A stretch of 64,000 bases of DNA, taken from positions 1 through 64,000 of the forward strand of contig JAPTOF010000025.1 in the NCBI GenBank assembly GCA_028554755.1, written 5' to 3'. The position numbers were made by a program, and so were the translations under genes. The notes beneath the pieces were generated by a model. It was not told the origin of the DNA. It searched no databases and saw only the letters and a program-made list of their open reading frames with translations. Of the stretch, positions 1-14,271 are shown one piece after another (the stretch's first letter is position 1; the number at the start of each line of letters is the position of its first letter). Origin of the DNA: Cordia subcordata (Eukaryota; Streptophyta; Magnoliopsida; Boraginales; Cordiaceae).

Positions 1-2762
1 TTCTGAAGCTCCAAAATATCCTCCATGAAGTTCAGATTGAGACTCTCAATGGAAATATTAGGGCTGATTTGATCGAAAAGGAAAAGAATTTGCTGAAGAG
101 TATTGATGAATTGGATAACATTTATAAATCTATGCTTTCTCAAAAAGCACGGGTAAATTGGATCAAAGAAGGGGATGCAAATTCTAAGTTCTTTCACAAC
201 ACAATCAAAGGTGGAAGGCATAAAAGCTCCATTTGCATGGTCAAGAATGATGAAAATCAGATTCTCACAAATGAGCAAGAAGTCAAGGCTGAATTTGTTG
301 AGTATTTTAAGAAGCTCCTTGGCACTCCTTCAAGCTCTCTTGCTACTACTGAATTGATCAAAAATATTGTCGGTAAGACAATTAAAGCTGAAGAAGCGAA
401 CTCTCTTCCGCTCCTATCACTCATGATGAGATTAAGAGTACACTTTTTTCACTCAATCCAAACAAAAGTCCAGGTCCGGATGGCTTTACTTCTCATTTCT
501 ACATGGCCTCTTGGGAAATTATTGGTGAGGATGTTTTGAAGGCGATTACCTCCTTCTTTCAATCATGCAATCTTCTTAAGGAGGTAAATACAACTATCAT
601 TACTCCTGTGCCTAAAATGCAAAATCCATACATGGTTAAAGACTATAGGCCGATTTCTTGCTGCAATACTATATACAAATGTATCTCCAAGATTCTTGCA
701 AATAGAATAAAAAATTGCTTGCCTCACATCATCTCTTGGAACCAATCAGCATTTCTCAAGAACAGACTCATAAAGGAAAACATCCTCATTGCTCATGAAC
801 TTATGAGAGGCTATGCAAGAAATCACATCTCCTCTAGATGTGCTCTCAAAGTGGACATCATGAAAGCTTTTGATTCTCTCAATTGGAAATCCATTGAAGT
901 CTCCCTTGTTGCTTTCGGCTTCCCCACAAAGTTTGTGAATTGGATTATGGCTTGCATCACCGCCACTAGTTTCTCTGTTGCTATTAATGGTGGACTGGAG
1001 GGCTTTTTTCAAGGAGCCAATGGAATTCGACAAGGTGATCCTTTATCACCCTATATCTTTGTCATTTGTATGGAGGTCCTCACGTGCATGCTAAACAAGC
1101 TTGAAAGCAGCCCGTATTTTGACTACCACCCAAAGTGCTCATCTTTGAAGCTAAATCACCTTTGCTTTTCGGATGATCTTTTCATTTTTTGCAAAGGAAA
1201 TCTTCAATCCATTACAAGCATCAAGGAAGTTTTGGACCTCTTCTCCACTTATTCAGTGGCTCAACATCAATCAAGCCAAAAGTAATATTTTCTTTGGGGA
1301 GTTCCGATGACATAAAGCAAACAATCCTTCAACAATTGGAATTCAAAGCGGTATTCTTCCCATCCGCTACCTTGGTATTCCTCTTGTCGCAAGAAAACTA
1401 AGGAAAGCTGATTGCATGCCTCTCCTTGAAAAGATCAATGCAAAGCTTGAAAATTGGGCAAACAAATGGCTCTCCTTTGCTGGAAGACTTGTTCTCATCA
1501 AATCCATTCTTATGCAAATTTGTTCCTTTCGCAAGTGCTTTCTCCTCACAAAAGGAACAACGGCAGCAATTGAATCAAAATTCAGATCCTTCCTTGAGAG
1601 GTACCGCCAAAAATTGCTCGGAAAGATGTTTGCTTACCATACCTTGAAGGGGGTCTTGAATTCAAGATTGAGTGAGATCAATATCACTTACTTACTCAAA
1701 ATCTTTTGGAGAATGTATGCCACCAAAGACACTCTTTGGAGCATGTGGATCCATGCAAATTATATCAAGAAGAGCTTCATTTGGGCCGGACAAATTCTTC
1801 TTGATGCAAGCTGGATCATAAAGTCTCTTTTGCAAATCCGTGGGGTTGCAAGGAATTCCATACAACATAAACTTGGCAATGGCACAAATACGCTTTTTTG
1901 GCTGGACAATTGGCATCAAGAAGGTCCTCTTCTCGACCATTGAGCTCAACCTTCCTTCACCTCCTTTGCTTGCCAAGGTTTGCGACATCTATATTAATGG
2001 TCAATGGACTTGGCCTTTAAATCTTCTCCGTGTCCAGATTCCACTTGTCAATCTTGATGAAAATGTCCATGATTCTTCTCTTTGGCTGCCTTCAAAGAAC
2101 GGCAATTTTTCATTTAAGCTTACTTGGGATCATATTCGTAAGAAGGGTCATACAGTTAACTGGCACAATTCGGTTTGGCACAAAGGTCATAACCCTAGAC
2201 ATGGTTTCATTTGCTGGCTTGTTTTTCATGATCGGCTTTCAGCTCTTCAAAAATTATTAAGTTGGGGGACTGATTGCAAACCCACTTTGTATCTTTTGTC
2301 GCATGGGTTGTGAAACAAGAGATCACCTTTTTTTCGAATGTAGCTTCACACGCAGAATTTGGAGACATGGTCTTGCAATCCCCCTTGTTCCAGAGAAGTT
2401 GATTTGTTGGGATGAAATTTGTGCCTATCTCACACCTTTTGCTCTTGAAAATAACTTGAAAGCTACTATCCTTAAGCATCTTCTTGGAGCATCCGCTTAC
2501 CACATTTGGGTTGAAAGAAACCAGCGATTTTCAAGCAAGAAGCAAAAACGGAGGATCAAATCACAAGTACTATCTTCAATGAAGTTAGAACTCGTATTAT
2601 CTTTGGTAGGAAATTTCCTTCAAATGCGCTGAATATTGCCTTGTGTAAATTGTGGAAATTAGATGAGATACTCGGTTAGGTTTCTCCATTCCTTTTTCTG
2701 ATTCTTGTACTTGAACGTTTCTTTTATGAAATCTTACTTACTCAGCCAAAAAAAAAAAAAAA
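1..2762 (+). mobile_element. LINE array unit 1 (left end cut by window)
   Basis: Starts about 120 bp inside the unit. Open pieces are 69-539 (linker, up to the G-loss frameshift near 409) and 503-1285 (RT core). The RT active-site codons at 1166-1177 read F-S-D-D instead of F-A-D-D. Further shifts come from an extra T before the GLN-I motif (near 1257) and lost G's near 1300. Unit-private changes lie at 1740-1860, in the segment before zf-RVT. The poly-A tail is 15 nt (2748-2762). Confidence 0.93.
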
Positions 2763-5639
2763 CATTGGAGTGTGAGGGTTTTTGGCACTCCTATGTTTTC
2801 TCTCTTTCAAATTAATAAATCTCTACAGCAAGCAATAAAGTCTTTCGACAAGAAATACTTTACTACCATTCCGAGTTCTCTTGAAGCTCCAAAATATCCT
2901 CCATGAAGTTCAGATTGAGACTCTCAATGGAAATATTAGGGCTGATTTGATCGAAAAGGAAAAGAATTTGCTGAAGAGTATTGATGAATTGATAACATTT
3001 ATAAATCTATGCTTTCTCAAAAGCACGGTAAATTGGATCAAAGAAGGGGATGCAAATTCTAAGTTCTTTCACAACACAATCAAAGGTGGAAGGCATAAAA
3101 GCTCCATTTGCATGGTCAAGAATGATGAAAATCAGATTCTCACAAATGAGCAAGAAGTCAAGGCTGAATTTGTTGAGTATTTTAAGAAGCTCCTTGGCAC
3201 TCCTTCAAGCTCTCTTGCTACTACTGAATTGATCAAAAATATTGTCGGTAAGACAATTAAAGCTGAAGAAGCGAACTCTCTTCCGCTCCTATCACTCATG
3301 ATGAGATTAAGAGTACACTTTTTTCACTCAATCCAAACAAAAGTCCAGGTCCGGATGGCTTTACTTCTCATTTCTACATGGCCTCTTGGGAAATTATTGG
3401 TGAGGATGTTTTGAAGGCGATTACCTCCTTCTTTCAATCATGCAATCTTCTTAAGGAGGTAAATACAACTATCATTACTCCTGTGCCTAAAATGCAAAAT
3501 CCATACATGGTTAAAGACTATAGGCCGATTTCTTGCTGCAATACTATATACAAATGTATCTCCAAGATTCTTGCAAATAGAATAAAAAATTGCTTGCCTC
3601 ACATCATCTCTTGGAACCAATCAGCATTTCTCAAGAACAGACTCATAAAGGAAAACATCCTCATTGCTCATGAACTTATGAGAGGCTATGCAAGAAATCA
3701 CATCTCCTCTAGATGTGCTCTCAAAGTGGACATCATGAAAGCTTTTGATTCTCTCAATTGGAAATCCATTGAAGTCTCCCTTGTTGCTTTCGGCTTCCCT
3801 ACAAAGTTTGTGAATTGGATTATGGCTTGCATCACCGCCACTAGTTTCTCTGTTGCTATTAATGGTGGACTGGAGGGCTTTTTTCAAGGAGCCAATGGAA
3901 TTCGACAAGGTGATCCTTTATCACCCTATATCTTTGTCATTTGTATGGAGGTCCTCACGTGCATGCTAAACAAGCTTGAAAGCAGCCCGTATTTTGACTA
4001 CCACCCAAAGTGCTCATCTTTGAAGCTAAATCACCTTTGCTTTGCGGATGATCTTTTCATTTTTTGCAAAGGAAATCTTCAATCCATTACAAGCATCAAG
4101 GAAGTTTTGGACCTCTTCTCCACTTATTCAGGGCTCAACATCAATCAAGCCAAAAGTAATATTTTCTTTGGGGGAGTTCCGGATGACATAAAGCAAACAA
4201 TCCTTCAACAATTGGAATTCAAAGCGGGTATTCTTCCCATCCGCTACCTTGGTATTCCTCTTGTCGCAAGAAAACTAAGGAAAGCTGATTGCATGCCTCT
4301 CCTTGAAAAGATCAATGCAAAGCTTGAAAATTGGGCAAACAAATGGCTCTCCTTTGCTGGAAGACTTGTTCTCATCAAATCCATTCTTATGCAAATTTGT
4401 TCCTTTCGGCAAGTGCTTTCTCCTCACAAAAGGAACAACGGCAGCAATTGAATCAAAATTCAGATCCTTCCTTGAGAGGTACCGCCAAAAATTGCTCGGA
4501 AAGATGTTTGCTTACCATACCTTGAAGGGGGTCTTGAATTCAAGATTGAGTGAGATCAATATCACTTACTTACTCAAAATCTTTTGGAGAATGTATGCCA
4601 CCAAAGACACTCTTTGGAGCAAGTGGATCCATGCAAATTATATCAAGAATAGCTCCATTTGGGCCGCATAAATTCCTCATGATGCAAGCTGGATCATAAA
4701 GTCTCTTTTGCAAATCCGTGGTTGCAAGGAATTCCATCCAACATAAACTTGGCAATGGCACAAATACGTTTTTTTTGGCTGGACAATTGGCATCAAGAAG
4801 GTCCTCTTCTCGACCATTGAGCTCAACCTTCCTTCACCTCCTTTGCTTGCCAAGGTTTGCGACATCTATATTAATGGTCAATGGACTTGGCCTTTAAATC
4901 TTCTCCGTGTCCAGATTCCACTTGTCAATCTTGATGAAAATGTCCATGATTCTTCTCTTTGGCTGCCTTCAAAGAACGGCAATTTTTCATTTAAGCTTAC
5001 TTGGGATCATATTCGTAAGAAGGGTCATACAGTTAACTGGCACAATTCGGTTTGGCACAAAGGTCATAACCCTAGACATGGTTTCATTTGCTGGCTTGTT
5101 TTTCATGATCGGCTTTCAGCTCTTCAAAAATTATTAAGTTGGGGGACTGATTGCAAACCCACTTTGTATCTTTTGTCGCATGGGTTGTGAAACAAGAGAC
5201 CACCTTTTTTTCGAATGTAGCTTCACACGCAGAATTTGGAGACATGGTCTTGCAATCCCCCTTGTTCCAGAGAAGTTGATTTGTTGGGATGAAATTTGTG
5301 CCTATCTCACACCTTTTGCTCTTGAAAATAACTTGAAAGCTACTATCCTTAAGCATCTTCTTGGAGCATCCGCTTACCACATTTGGGTTGAAAGAAACCA
5401 GCGATTTTCAAGCAAGAAGCAAAAACGGAGGATCAAATCACAAGTACTATCTTCAATGAAGTTAGAACTCGTATTATCTTTGGTAGGAAATTTCCTTCAA
5501 ATGCGCTGAATATTGCCTTGTGTAAATTGTGGAAATTAGATGAGATACTCGGTTAGGTTTCTCCATTCCTTTTTCTGATTCTTGTACTTGAACGTTTCTT
5601 TTATTAAATCTTACTTACTCAGCAAAAAAAAAAAAAAAA
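2763..5639 (+). mobile_element. LINE array unit 2
   Basis: 2877 bp. Its first 120 bp carry private changes near 2811-2835 and lack one TC pair near 2880. RT motif F-A-D-D is kept (4041-4052), and the frame 3378-4451 (357 aa) covers most of the RT core and thumb. A TAA follows the Trp-Ala codons at about 4669. One C is missing before the tail, and the poly-A is 16 nt (5624-5639), the longest seen. Confidence 0.94.
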
Positions 5640-8518
5640 CATTGGAGTGTGAGGGTTTTTGGCACTCCTATGTTTTCTCTCTTTCAAAAACAAAAATCTC
5701 TCCAGCAAGCACTAAAGTCTTTCGACAAGAAATACTTTACTACCATTCCGAGTTCTCTCTTGAAGCTCCAAAATATCCTCCATGAAGTTCAGATTGAGAC
5801 TCTCAATGGAAATATTAGGGCTGATTTGATCGAAAAGGAAAAGAATTTGCTGAAGAGTATTGATGAATTGGTTAACATTTATAAATCTATGCTTTCTCAA
5901 AAGCACGGGTAAATTGGATCAAAGAAGGGGATGCAAATTCTAAGTTCTTTCACAACACAATCAAAGGTGGAAGGCATAAAAGCTCCATTTGCATGGTCAA
6001 GAATGATGAAAATCAGATTCTCACAAATGAGCAAGAAGTCAAGGCTGAATTTGTTGAGTATTTTAGGAAGCTCCTTGGCACTCCTTCAAGCTCTCTTGCT
6101 ACTACTGAATTGATCAAAAGTATTGTCGGTAAGACAATTAAAGCTGAAGAAGCAAACTCTCTTCTGGCTCCTATCACTCATGATGAGATTAAGAGTACAC
6201 TTTTTTCACTCAATCCAAACAAAAGTCCAGGTCCGGATGGCTTTACTTCTCATTTCTACATGGCCTCTTGGGAAATTATTGGTGAGGATGTTTTGAAGGC
6301 GATTACCTCCTTCTTTCAATCATGCAATCTTCTTAAGGAGGTAAATACAACTATCATTACTCCTGTGCCTAAAATGCAAAATCCATACATGGTTAAAGAC
6401 TATAGGCCGATTTCTTGCTGCAATACTATATACAAATGTATCTCCAAGATTCTTGCAAATAGAATAAAAAATTGCTTGCCTCACATCATCTCTTGGAACC
6501 AATCAGCATTTCTCAAGAACAGACTCATAAAGGAAAACATCCTCATTGCTCATGAACTTATGAGAGGCTATGCAAGAAATCACATCTCCTCTAGATGTGC
6601 TCTCAAAGTGGACATCATGAAAGCTTTTGATTCTCTCAATTGGAAATCCATTGAAGTCTCCCTTGTTGCTTTCGGCTTCCTACAAAGTTTGTGAATTGGA
6701 TTATGGCTTGCATCACCGCCACTAGTTTCTCTGTTGCTATTAATGGTGGACTGGAGGGCTTTTTTCAAGGAGCCAATGGAATTCGACAAGGTGATCCTTT
6801 ATCACCCTATATCTTTGTCATTTGTATGGAGGTCCTCACGTGCATGCTAAACAAGCTTGAAAGCAGCCCGTATTTTGACTACCACCCAAAGTGCTCATCT
6901 TTGAAGCTAAATCACCTTTGCTTTGGGGATGTTCTTTTCATTTTTGGGAAAGGAAATCTTCAATCCATTACAAGCATCCAGGATGTTTTGGACCTCTTCT
7001 CCACTTATTCAGTGGCTCAACATCAATCAAGCCAAAAGTAATATTTTCTTTGGGGAGTTCCGATGACATAAAGCAAACAATCCTTCAACAATTGGAATTC
7101 AAAGCGGTATTCTTCCCATCCGCTACCTTGGTATTCCTCTTGTCGCAAGAAAACTAAGGAAAGCTGATTGCATGCCTCTCCTTGAAAAGATCAATGCAAA
7201 GCTTGAAAATTGGGCAAACAAATGGCTCTCCTTTGCTGGAAGACTTGTTCTCATCAAATCCATTCTTATGCAAATTTGTTCCTTTCGGCAAGTGCTTTCT
7301 CCTCACAAAAGGAACAACGGCAGCAATTGAATCAAAATTCAGATCCTTCCTTGAGAGGTACCGCCAAAAATTGCTCGGAAAGATGTTTGCTTACCATACC
7401 TTGAAGGGGGTCTTGGAATTCGAAGATTGAGTGAGATCAATATCACTTACTTACTCAAAATCTTTTGGAGAATGTATGCCACCAAAGACACTCTTTGGAG
7501 CAAGTGGATCAGTGCAAATTATATCAAGAATAGCTCCATTTGGGCCGAACAAATTCATCATGATGAAAGCTGGATCATAATGTCTCTATTGCAAATCCGG
7601 GGTTGCAAGGAATTCCATCCAACATAAACTTGGCAATGGCACAAATACGCTTTTTTGGCTGGACAATTGGCATCAAGAAGGTCCTCTTCTCGACCATTGA
7701 GCTCAACCTTCCCTTCACCTCCTTTGCTTGCCAAGGTTTGCGACATCTATATTAATGGTCAATGGACTTGGCCTTTAAATCTTCTCCGTGTCCAGATTCC
7801 ACTTGTCAATCTTGATGAAAATGTCCATGATTCTTCTCTTTGGCTGCCTTCAAAGAACGGCAATTTTTCATTTAAGCTTACTTGGGATCATATTCGTAAG
7901 AAGGGTCATACAGTTAACTGGCACAATTCGGTTTGGCACAAAGGTCATAACCCTAGACATGGTTTCATTTGCTGGCTTGTTTTTCATGATCGGCTTTCAG
8001 CTCTTCAAAAATTATTAAGTTGGGGGACTGATTGCAAACCCACTTTGTATCTTTTGTCGCATGGGTTGTGAAACAAGAGATCACCTTTTTTTCGAATGTA
8101 GCTTCACACGCAGAATTTGGAGACATGGTCTTGCAATCCCCCTTGTTCCAGAGAAGTTGATTTGTTGGGATGAAATTTGTGCCTATCTCACACCTTTTGC
8201 TCTTGAAAATAACTTGAAAGCTACTATCCTTAAGCATCTTCTTGGAGCATCCGCTTACCACATTTGGGTTGAAAGAAACCAGCGATTTTCAAGCAAGAAG
8301 CAAAAACGGAGGATCAAATCACAAGTACTATCTTCAATGAAGTTAGAACTCGTATTATCTTTGGTAGGAAATTTCCTTCAAATGCGCTGAATATTGCCTT
8401 GTGTAAATTGTGGAAATTAGATGAGATACTCGGTTAGGTTTCTCCATTCCTTTTTCTGATTCTTGTACTTGAACGTTTCTTTTATGAAATCTTACTTACT
8501 CAGCCAAAAAAAAAAAAA
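5640..8518 (+). mobile_element. LINE array unit 3 (carries the minor haplotype)
   Basis: 2879 bp. This is one of five units without the common G-loss frameshift; it reads LLAPITHDE in frame (open 5993-6694). It carries a linked set of variants (AGG at 6065, AGT near 6119, GCA near 6152, CTGGCT near 6164) shared only with units 14 and 21. A lost base near 6680 ends the frame. The RT motif at 6922-6933 reads F-G-D-V, and the next codons also differ (FGKG for FCKG). The poly-A is 13 nt. Confidence 0.94.
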
Positions 8519-11399
8519 CATTGGAGTGTGAGGGTTTTTGGCACTCCTATGTTTTCTCTCTTTCAAAAACAAAAATCTCTCCAGCAAGCACTAAAGTCTT
8601 TCGACAAGAAATACTTTACTACCATTCCGAGTTCTCTCTTGAAGCTCCAAAATATCCTCCATGAAGTTCAGATTGAGACTCTCAATGGAAATATTAGGGC
8701 TGATTTGATCGAAAAGGAAAAGAATTTGCTGAAGAGTATTGATGAATTGATAACATTTATAAATCTATGCTTTCTCAAAAGCACGGTAAATTGGATCAAA
8801 GAAGGGGATGCAAATTCTAAGTTCTTTCACAACACAATCAAAGGTGGAAGGCATAAAAGCTCCATTTGCATGGTCAAGAATGATGAAAATCAGATTCTCA
8901 CAAATGAGCAAGAAGTCAAGGCTGAATTTGTTGAGTATTTTAAGAAGCTCCTTGGCACTCCTTCAAGCTCTCTTGCTACTACTGAATTGATCAAAAATAT
9001 TGTCGGTAAGACAATTAAAGCTGAAGAAGCGAACTCTCTTCCGCTCCTATCACTCATGATGAGATTAAGAGTACACTTTTTTCACTCAATCCAAACAAAA
9101 GTCCAGGTCCGGATGGCTTTACTTCTCATTTCTACATGGCCTCTTGGGAAATTATTGGTGAGGATGTTTTGAAGGCGATTACCTCCTTCTTTCAATCATG
9201 CAATCTTCTTAAGGAGGTAAATACAACTATCATTACTCCTGTGCCTAAAATGCAAAATCCATACATGGTTAAAGACTATAGGCCGATTTCTTGCTGCAAT
9301 ACTATATACAAATGTATCTCCAAGATTCTTGCAAATAGAATAAAAAATTGCTTGCCTCACATCATCTCTTGGAACCAATCAGCATTTCTCAAGAACAGAC
9401 TCATAAAGGAAAACATCCTCATTGCTCATGAACTTATGAGAGGCTATGCAAGAAATCACATCTCCTCTAGATGTGCTCTCAAAGTGGACATCATGAAAGC
9501 TTTTGATTCTCTCAATTGGAAATCCATTGAAGTCTCCCTTGTTGCTTTCGGCTTCCCTACAAAGTTTGTGAATTGGATTATGGCTTGCATCACCGCCACT
9601 AGTTTCTCTGTTGCTATTAATGGTGGACTGGAGGGCTTTTTTCAAGGAGCCAATGGAATTCGACAAGGTGATCCTTTATCACCCTATATCTTTGTCATTT
9701 GTATGGAGGTCCTCACGTGCATGCTAAACAAGCTTGAAAGCAGCCCGTATTTTGACTACCACCCAAAGTGCTCATCTTTGAAGCTAAATCACCTTTGCTT
9801 TATGGATGATCTTTTCATTTTTTGCAAAGGAAATCTTCTATCTATTACAATCATCAAGTAAGTTTTGTTTCTCTTATCCACTTATTCAGGGCTCAATATC
9901 AATCAAGACATAAGTTATTTTTTCTTTTGGGGAGTTCCTGATGACATAAAGCAAACAATCCTTCAACAATTGGAATTCAAAGCGGGTATTCTTCCCATCC
10001 GCTACCTTGGTATTCCTCTTGTCGCAAGAAAACTAAGGAAAGCTGATTGCATGCCTCTCCTTGAAAAGATCAATGCAAAGCTTGAAAATTGGGCAAACAA
10101 ATGGCTCTCCTTTGCTGGAAGACTTGTTCTCATCAAATCCATTCTTATGCAAATTTGTTCCTTTCGGCAAGTGCTTTCTCCTCACAAAAGGAACAACGGC
10201 AGCAATTGAATCAAAATTCAGATCCTTCCTTGAGAGGTACCGCCAAAAATTGCTCGGAAAGATGTTTGCTTACCATACCTTGAAGGGGGTCTTGAATTCA
10301 AGATTGAGTGAGATCAATATCACTTACTTACTCAAAATCTTTTGGAGAATGTATGCCACCAAAGACACTCTTTGGAGCAAGTGGATCCATGCAAATTATA
10401 TCAAGAATAGCTCCATTTGGGCCGTAAAAATTCCTCATGATGCAAGCTGGATCATAAAGTCTCTTTTGCAAATCCGTGGGGTTGCAAGGAATTCCATCCA
10501 ACATAAACTTGGCAATGGCACAAATACGTTTTTTTGGCTGGACAATTGGCATCAAGAAGGTCCTCTTCTCGACCATTGGAGCTCAACCTTCCTTCACCTC
10601 CTTTGCTTGCCAAGGTTTGCGACATCTATATTAATGGTCAATGGACTTGGCCTTTAAATCTTCTCCGTGTCCAGATTCCACTTGTCAATCTTGATGAAAA
10701 TGTCCATGATTCTTCTCTTTGGCTGCCTTCAAAGAACGGCAATTTTTCATTTAAGCTTACTTGGGATCATATTCGTAAGAAGGGTCATACAGTTAACTGG
10801 CACAATTCGGTTTGGCACAAAGGTCATAACCCTAGACATGGTTTCATTTGCTGGCTTGTTTTTCATGATCGGCTTTCAGCTCTTCAAAAATTATTAAGTT
10901 GGGGGACTGATTGCAAACCCACTTTGTATCTTTTGTCGCATGGGTTGTGAAACAAGAGATCACCTTTTTTTCGAATGTAGCTTCACACGCAGAATTTGGA
11001 GACATGGTCTTGCAATCCCCCTTGTTCCAGAGAAGTTGATTTGTTGGGATGAAATTTGTGCCTATCTCACACCTTTTGCTCTTGAAAATAACTTGAAAGC
11101 TACTATCCTTAAGCATCTTCTTGGAGCATCCAATTACCACATTTGGGTTGAAAGAAACCAGCGATTTTCAAGCAAGAAGCAAAAACGGAGGATCAAATCA
11201 CAAGTACTATCTTCAATGAAGTTAGAACTCGTATTATCTTTGGTAGGAAATTTCCTTCAAATGCGCTGAATATTGCCTTGTGTAAATTGTGGAAATTAGA
11301 TGAGATACTCGGTTAGGTTTCTCCATTCCTTTTTCTGATTCTTGTACTTGAACGTTTCTTTTATGAAATCTTACTTACTCAGCCAAAAAAAAAAAAAAA
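8519..11399 (+). mobile_element. LINE array unit 4
   Basis: 2881 bp. The RT motif reads F-M-D-D (9799-9810). Just downstream, 9838-9930 holds a dense cluster of substitutions, including a TAA at about 9859 that ends the frame 9136-9861. From 10061 a 198-codon frame covers the RT thumb and the segment before zf-RVT. A private change gives N-Y instead of A/V-Y near 11132. The poly-A is 15 nt (11385-11399). Confidence 0.93.
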
Positions 11400-14271
11400 C
11401 ATTGGAGTGTGAGGGTTTTTGGCACTCCTATGTTTTCTCTCTTTCAAAAACAAAAATCTCTCCAGCAAGCACTAAAGTCTTTCGACAAGAAATACTTTAC
11501 TACCATTCCGAGTTCTCTTGAAGCTCCAAAATATCCTCCATGTATTTCAGTTTGTGACTTTTAATGGTAATATTAGGGCTGTTTTGATTGAAAATGAAAA
11601 GTATTTGCTGAAGAGTATTGTTGTATTGGTTTACATTTATAAATCTATGCTTTCTCAAAAGCACGGTAAATTGGATCAAAGAAGGGGATGCAAATTCTAA
11701 GTTCTTTCACAACACAATCAAAGGTGGAAGGCATAAAAGCTCCATTTGCATGGTCAAGAATGATGAAAATCAGATTCTCACAAATGAGCAAGAAGTCAAG
11801 GCTGAATTTGTTGAGTATTTTAAGAAGCTCCTTGGCACTCCTTCAAGCTCTCTTGCTACTACTGAATTGATCAAAAATATTGTCGGTAAGACAATTAAAG
11901 CTGAAGAAGCGAACTCTCTTCCGCTCCTATCACTCATGATGAGATTAAGAGTACACTTTTTTCACTCAATCCAAACAAAAGTCCAGGTCCGGATGGCTTT
12001 ACTTCTCATTTCTACATGGCCTCTTGGGAAATTATTGGTGAGGATGTTTTGAAGGCGATTACCTCCTTCTTTCAATCATGCAATCTTCTTAAGGAGGTAA
12101 ATACAACTATCATTACTCCTGTGCCTAAAATGCAAAATCCATACATGGTTAAAGACTATAGGCCGATTTCTTGCTGCAATACTATATACAAATGTATCTC
12201 CAAGATTCTTGCAAATAGAATAAAAAATTGCTTGCCTCACATCATCTCTTGGAACCAATCAGCATTTCTCAAGAACAGACTCATAAAGGAAAACATCCTC
12301 ATTGCTCATGAACTTATGAGAGGCTATGCAAGAAATCACATCTCCTCTAGATGTGCTCTCAAAGTGGACATCATGAAAGCTTTTGATTCTCTCAATTGGA
12401 AATCCATTGAAGTCTCCTTGTTGCTTTCGGCTTCCCCACAAAGTTTGTGAATTGGATTATGGCTTGCATCACCGCCACTAGTTTCTCTGTTGCTATTAAT
12501 GGTGGACTGGAGGGCTTTTTTCAAGGAGCCAATGGAATTCGACAAGGTGATCCTTTATCACCCTATATCTTTGTCATTTGTATGGAGGTCCTCACGTGCA
12601 TGCTAAACAAGCTTGAAAGCAGCCCGTATTTTGACTACCACCCAAAGTGCTCATCTTTGAAGCTAAATCACCTTTGCTTAACGAATGATCTTTTCATTTT
12701 TTGCAAAGGAAATCTTCAATCCATTACAAGCATCAAGGAAGTTTTGGACCTCTTCTCCACTTATTCAGTGGCTCAACATCAATCAAGCCAAAAGTAATAT
12801 TTTCTTTGGGGAGTTCCGATGACATAAAGCAAACAATCCTTCAACAATTGGAATTCAAAGCGGTATTCTTCCCATCCGCTACCTTGGTATTCCTCTTGTC
12901 GCAAGAAAACTAAGGAAAGCTGATTGCATGCCTCTCCTTGAAAAGATCAATGCAAAGCTTGAAAATTGGGCAAACAAATGGCTCTCCTTTGCTGGAAGAC
13001 TTGTTCTCATCAAATCCATTCTTATGCAAATTTGTTCCTTTCGCAAGTGCTTTCCTCCTCACAAAAGGAACAACGGCAGCAATTGAATCAAAATTCAGAT
13101 CCTTCCTTGAGAGGTACCGCCAAAAATTGCTCGGAAAGATGTTTGCTTACCATACCTTGAAGGGGGTCTTGAATTCAAGATTGAGTGAGATCAATATCAC
13201 TTACTTACTCAAAATCTTTTGGAGAATGTATGCCACCAAAGACACTCTTTGGAGCAAGTGGAGCCATGCAAATTCTATCAAGGATAGCTCCAGTTGGGCT
13301 GCATAAATTCCTCATGATGCAAGCTGGATCATAAAGTCTCTTTTGCAAATCCGTGGGGTTGCAAGGAATTCCATCCAACATAAACTTGGCAATGGCACAA
13401 ATACGTTTTTTTGGCTGGACAATTGGCATCAAGAAGGTCCTCTTCTCGACCATTGAGCTCAACCTTCCTTCACCTCCTTTGCTTGCCAAGGTTTGCGACA
13501 TCTATATTAATGGTCAATGGACTTGGCCTTTAAATCTTCTCCGTGTCCAGATTCCACTTGTCAATCTTGATGAAAATGTCCATGATTCTTCTCTTTGGCT
13601 GCCTTCAAAGAACGGCAATTTTTCATTTAAGCTTACTTGGGATCATATTCGTAAGAAGGGTCATACAGTTAACTGGCACAATTCGGTTTGGCACAAAGGT
13701 CATAACCCTAGACATGGTTTCATTTGCTGGCTTGTTTTTCATGATCGGCTTTCAGCTCTTCAAAAATTATTAAGTTGGGGGACTGATTGCAAACCCACTT
13801 TGTATCTTTTGTCGCATGGGTTGTGAAACAAGAGATCACCTTTTTTTCGAATGTAGCTTCACACGCAGAATTTGGAGACATGGTCTTGCAATCCCCCTTG
13901 TTCCAGAGAAGTTGATTTGTTGGGATGAAATTTGTGCCTATCTCACACCTTTTGCTCTTGAAAATAACTTGAAAGCTACTATCCTTAAGCATCTTCTTGG
14001 AGCATCCGCTTACCACATTTGGGTTGAAAGAAACCAGCGATTTTCAAGCAAGAAGCAAAAACGGAGGATCAAATCACAAGTACTATCTTCAATGAAGTTA
14101 GAACTCGTATTATCTTTGGTAGGAAATTTCCTTCAAATGCGCTGAATATTGCCTTGTGTAAATTGTGGAAATTAGATGAGATACTCGGTTAGGTTTCTCC
14201 ATTCCTTTTTCTGATTCTTGTACTTGAACGAATCTTTTATGAAATCATACATACTCGGCCAAAAAAAAAAA
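11400..14271 (+). mobile_element. LINE array unit 5 (shortest unit)
   Basis: 2872 bp. A dense substitution patch at 11541-11632 affects the coiled linker before the RT; many changes are A-to-T or C-to-T. The RT motif region at 12678-12689 reads L-T-N-D, so the first catalytic Asp is replaced. A C is missing near 12416, which shifts the frame ahead of the RT core. The tail also differs (14229-14260), with an 11-nt poly-A. Confidence 0.92.

Noticed and set aside
3050..3232. 60-codon plus-strand frame starting MQILSSFTTQ, present in every unit
   Set aside because: Out-of-frame overlap with the ORF2 linker; it carries no independent evidence.
3621..3908. Minus-strand frame of about 95 codons recurring in most units (also frames of 98-117 codons near the 3' end of each unit)
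   Set aside because: They recur only because the DNA repeats. They lie opposite the RT palm or zf-RVT coding strand and have no domain features.
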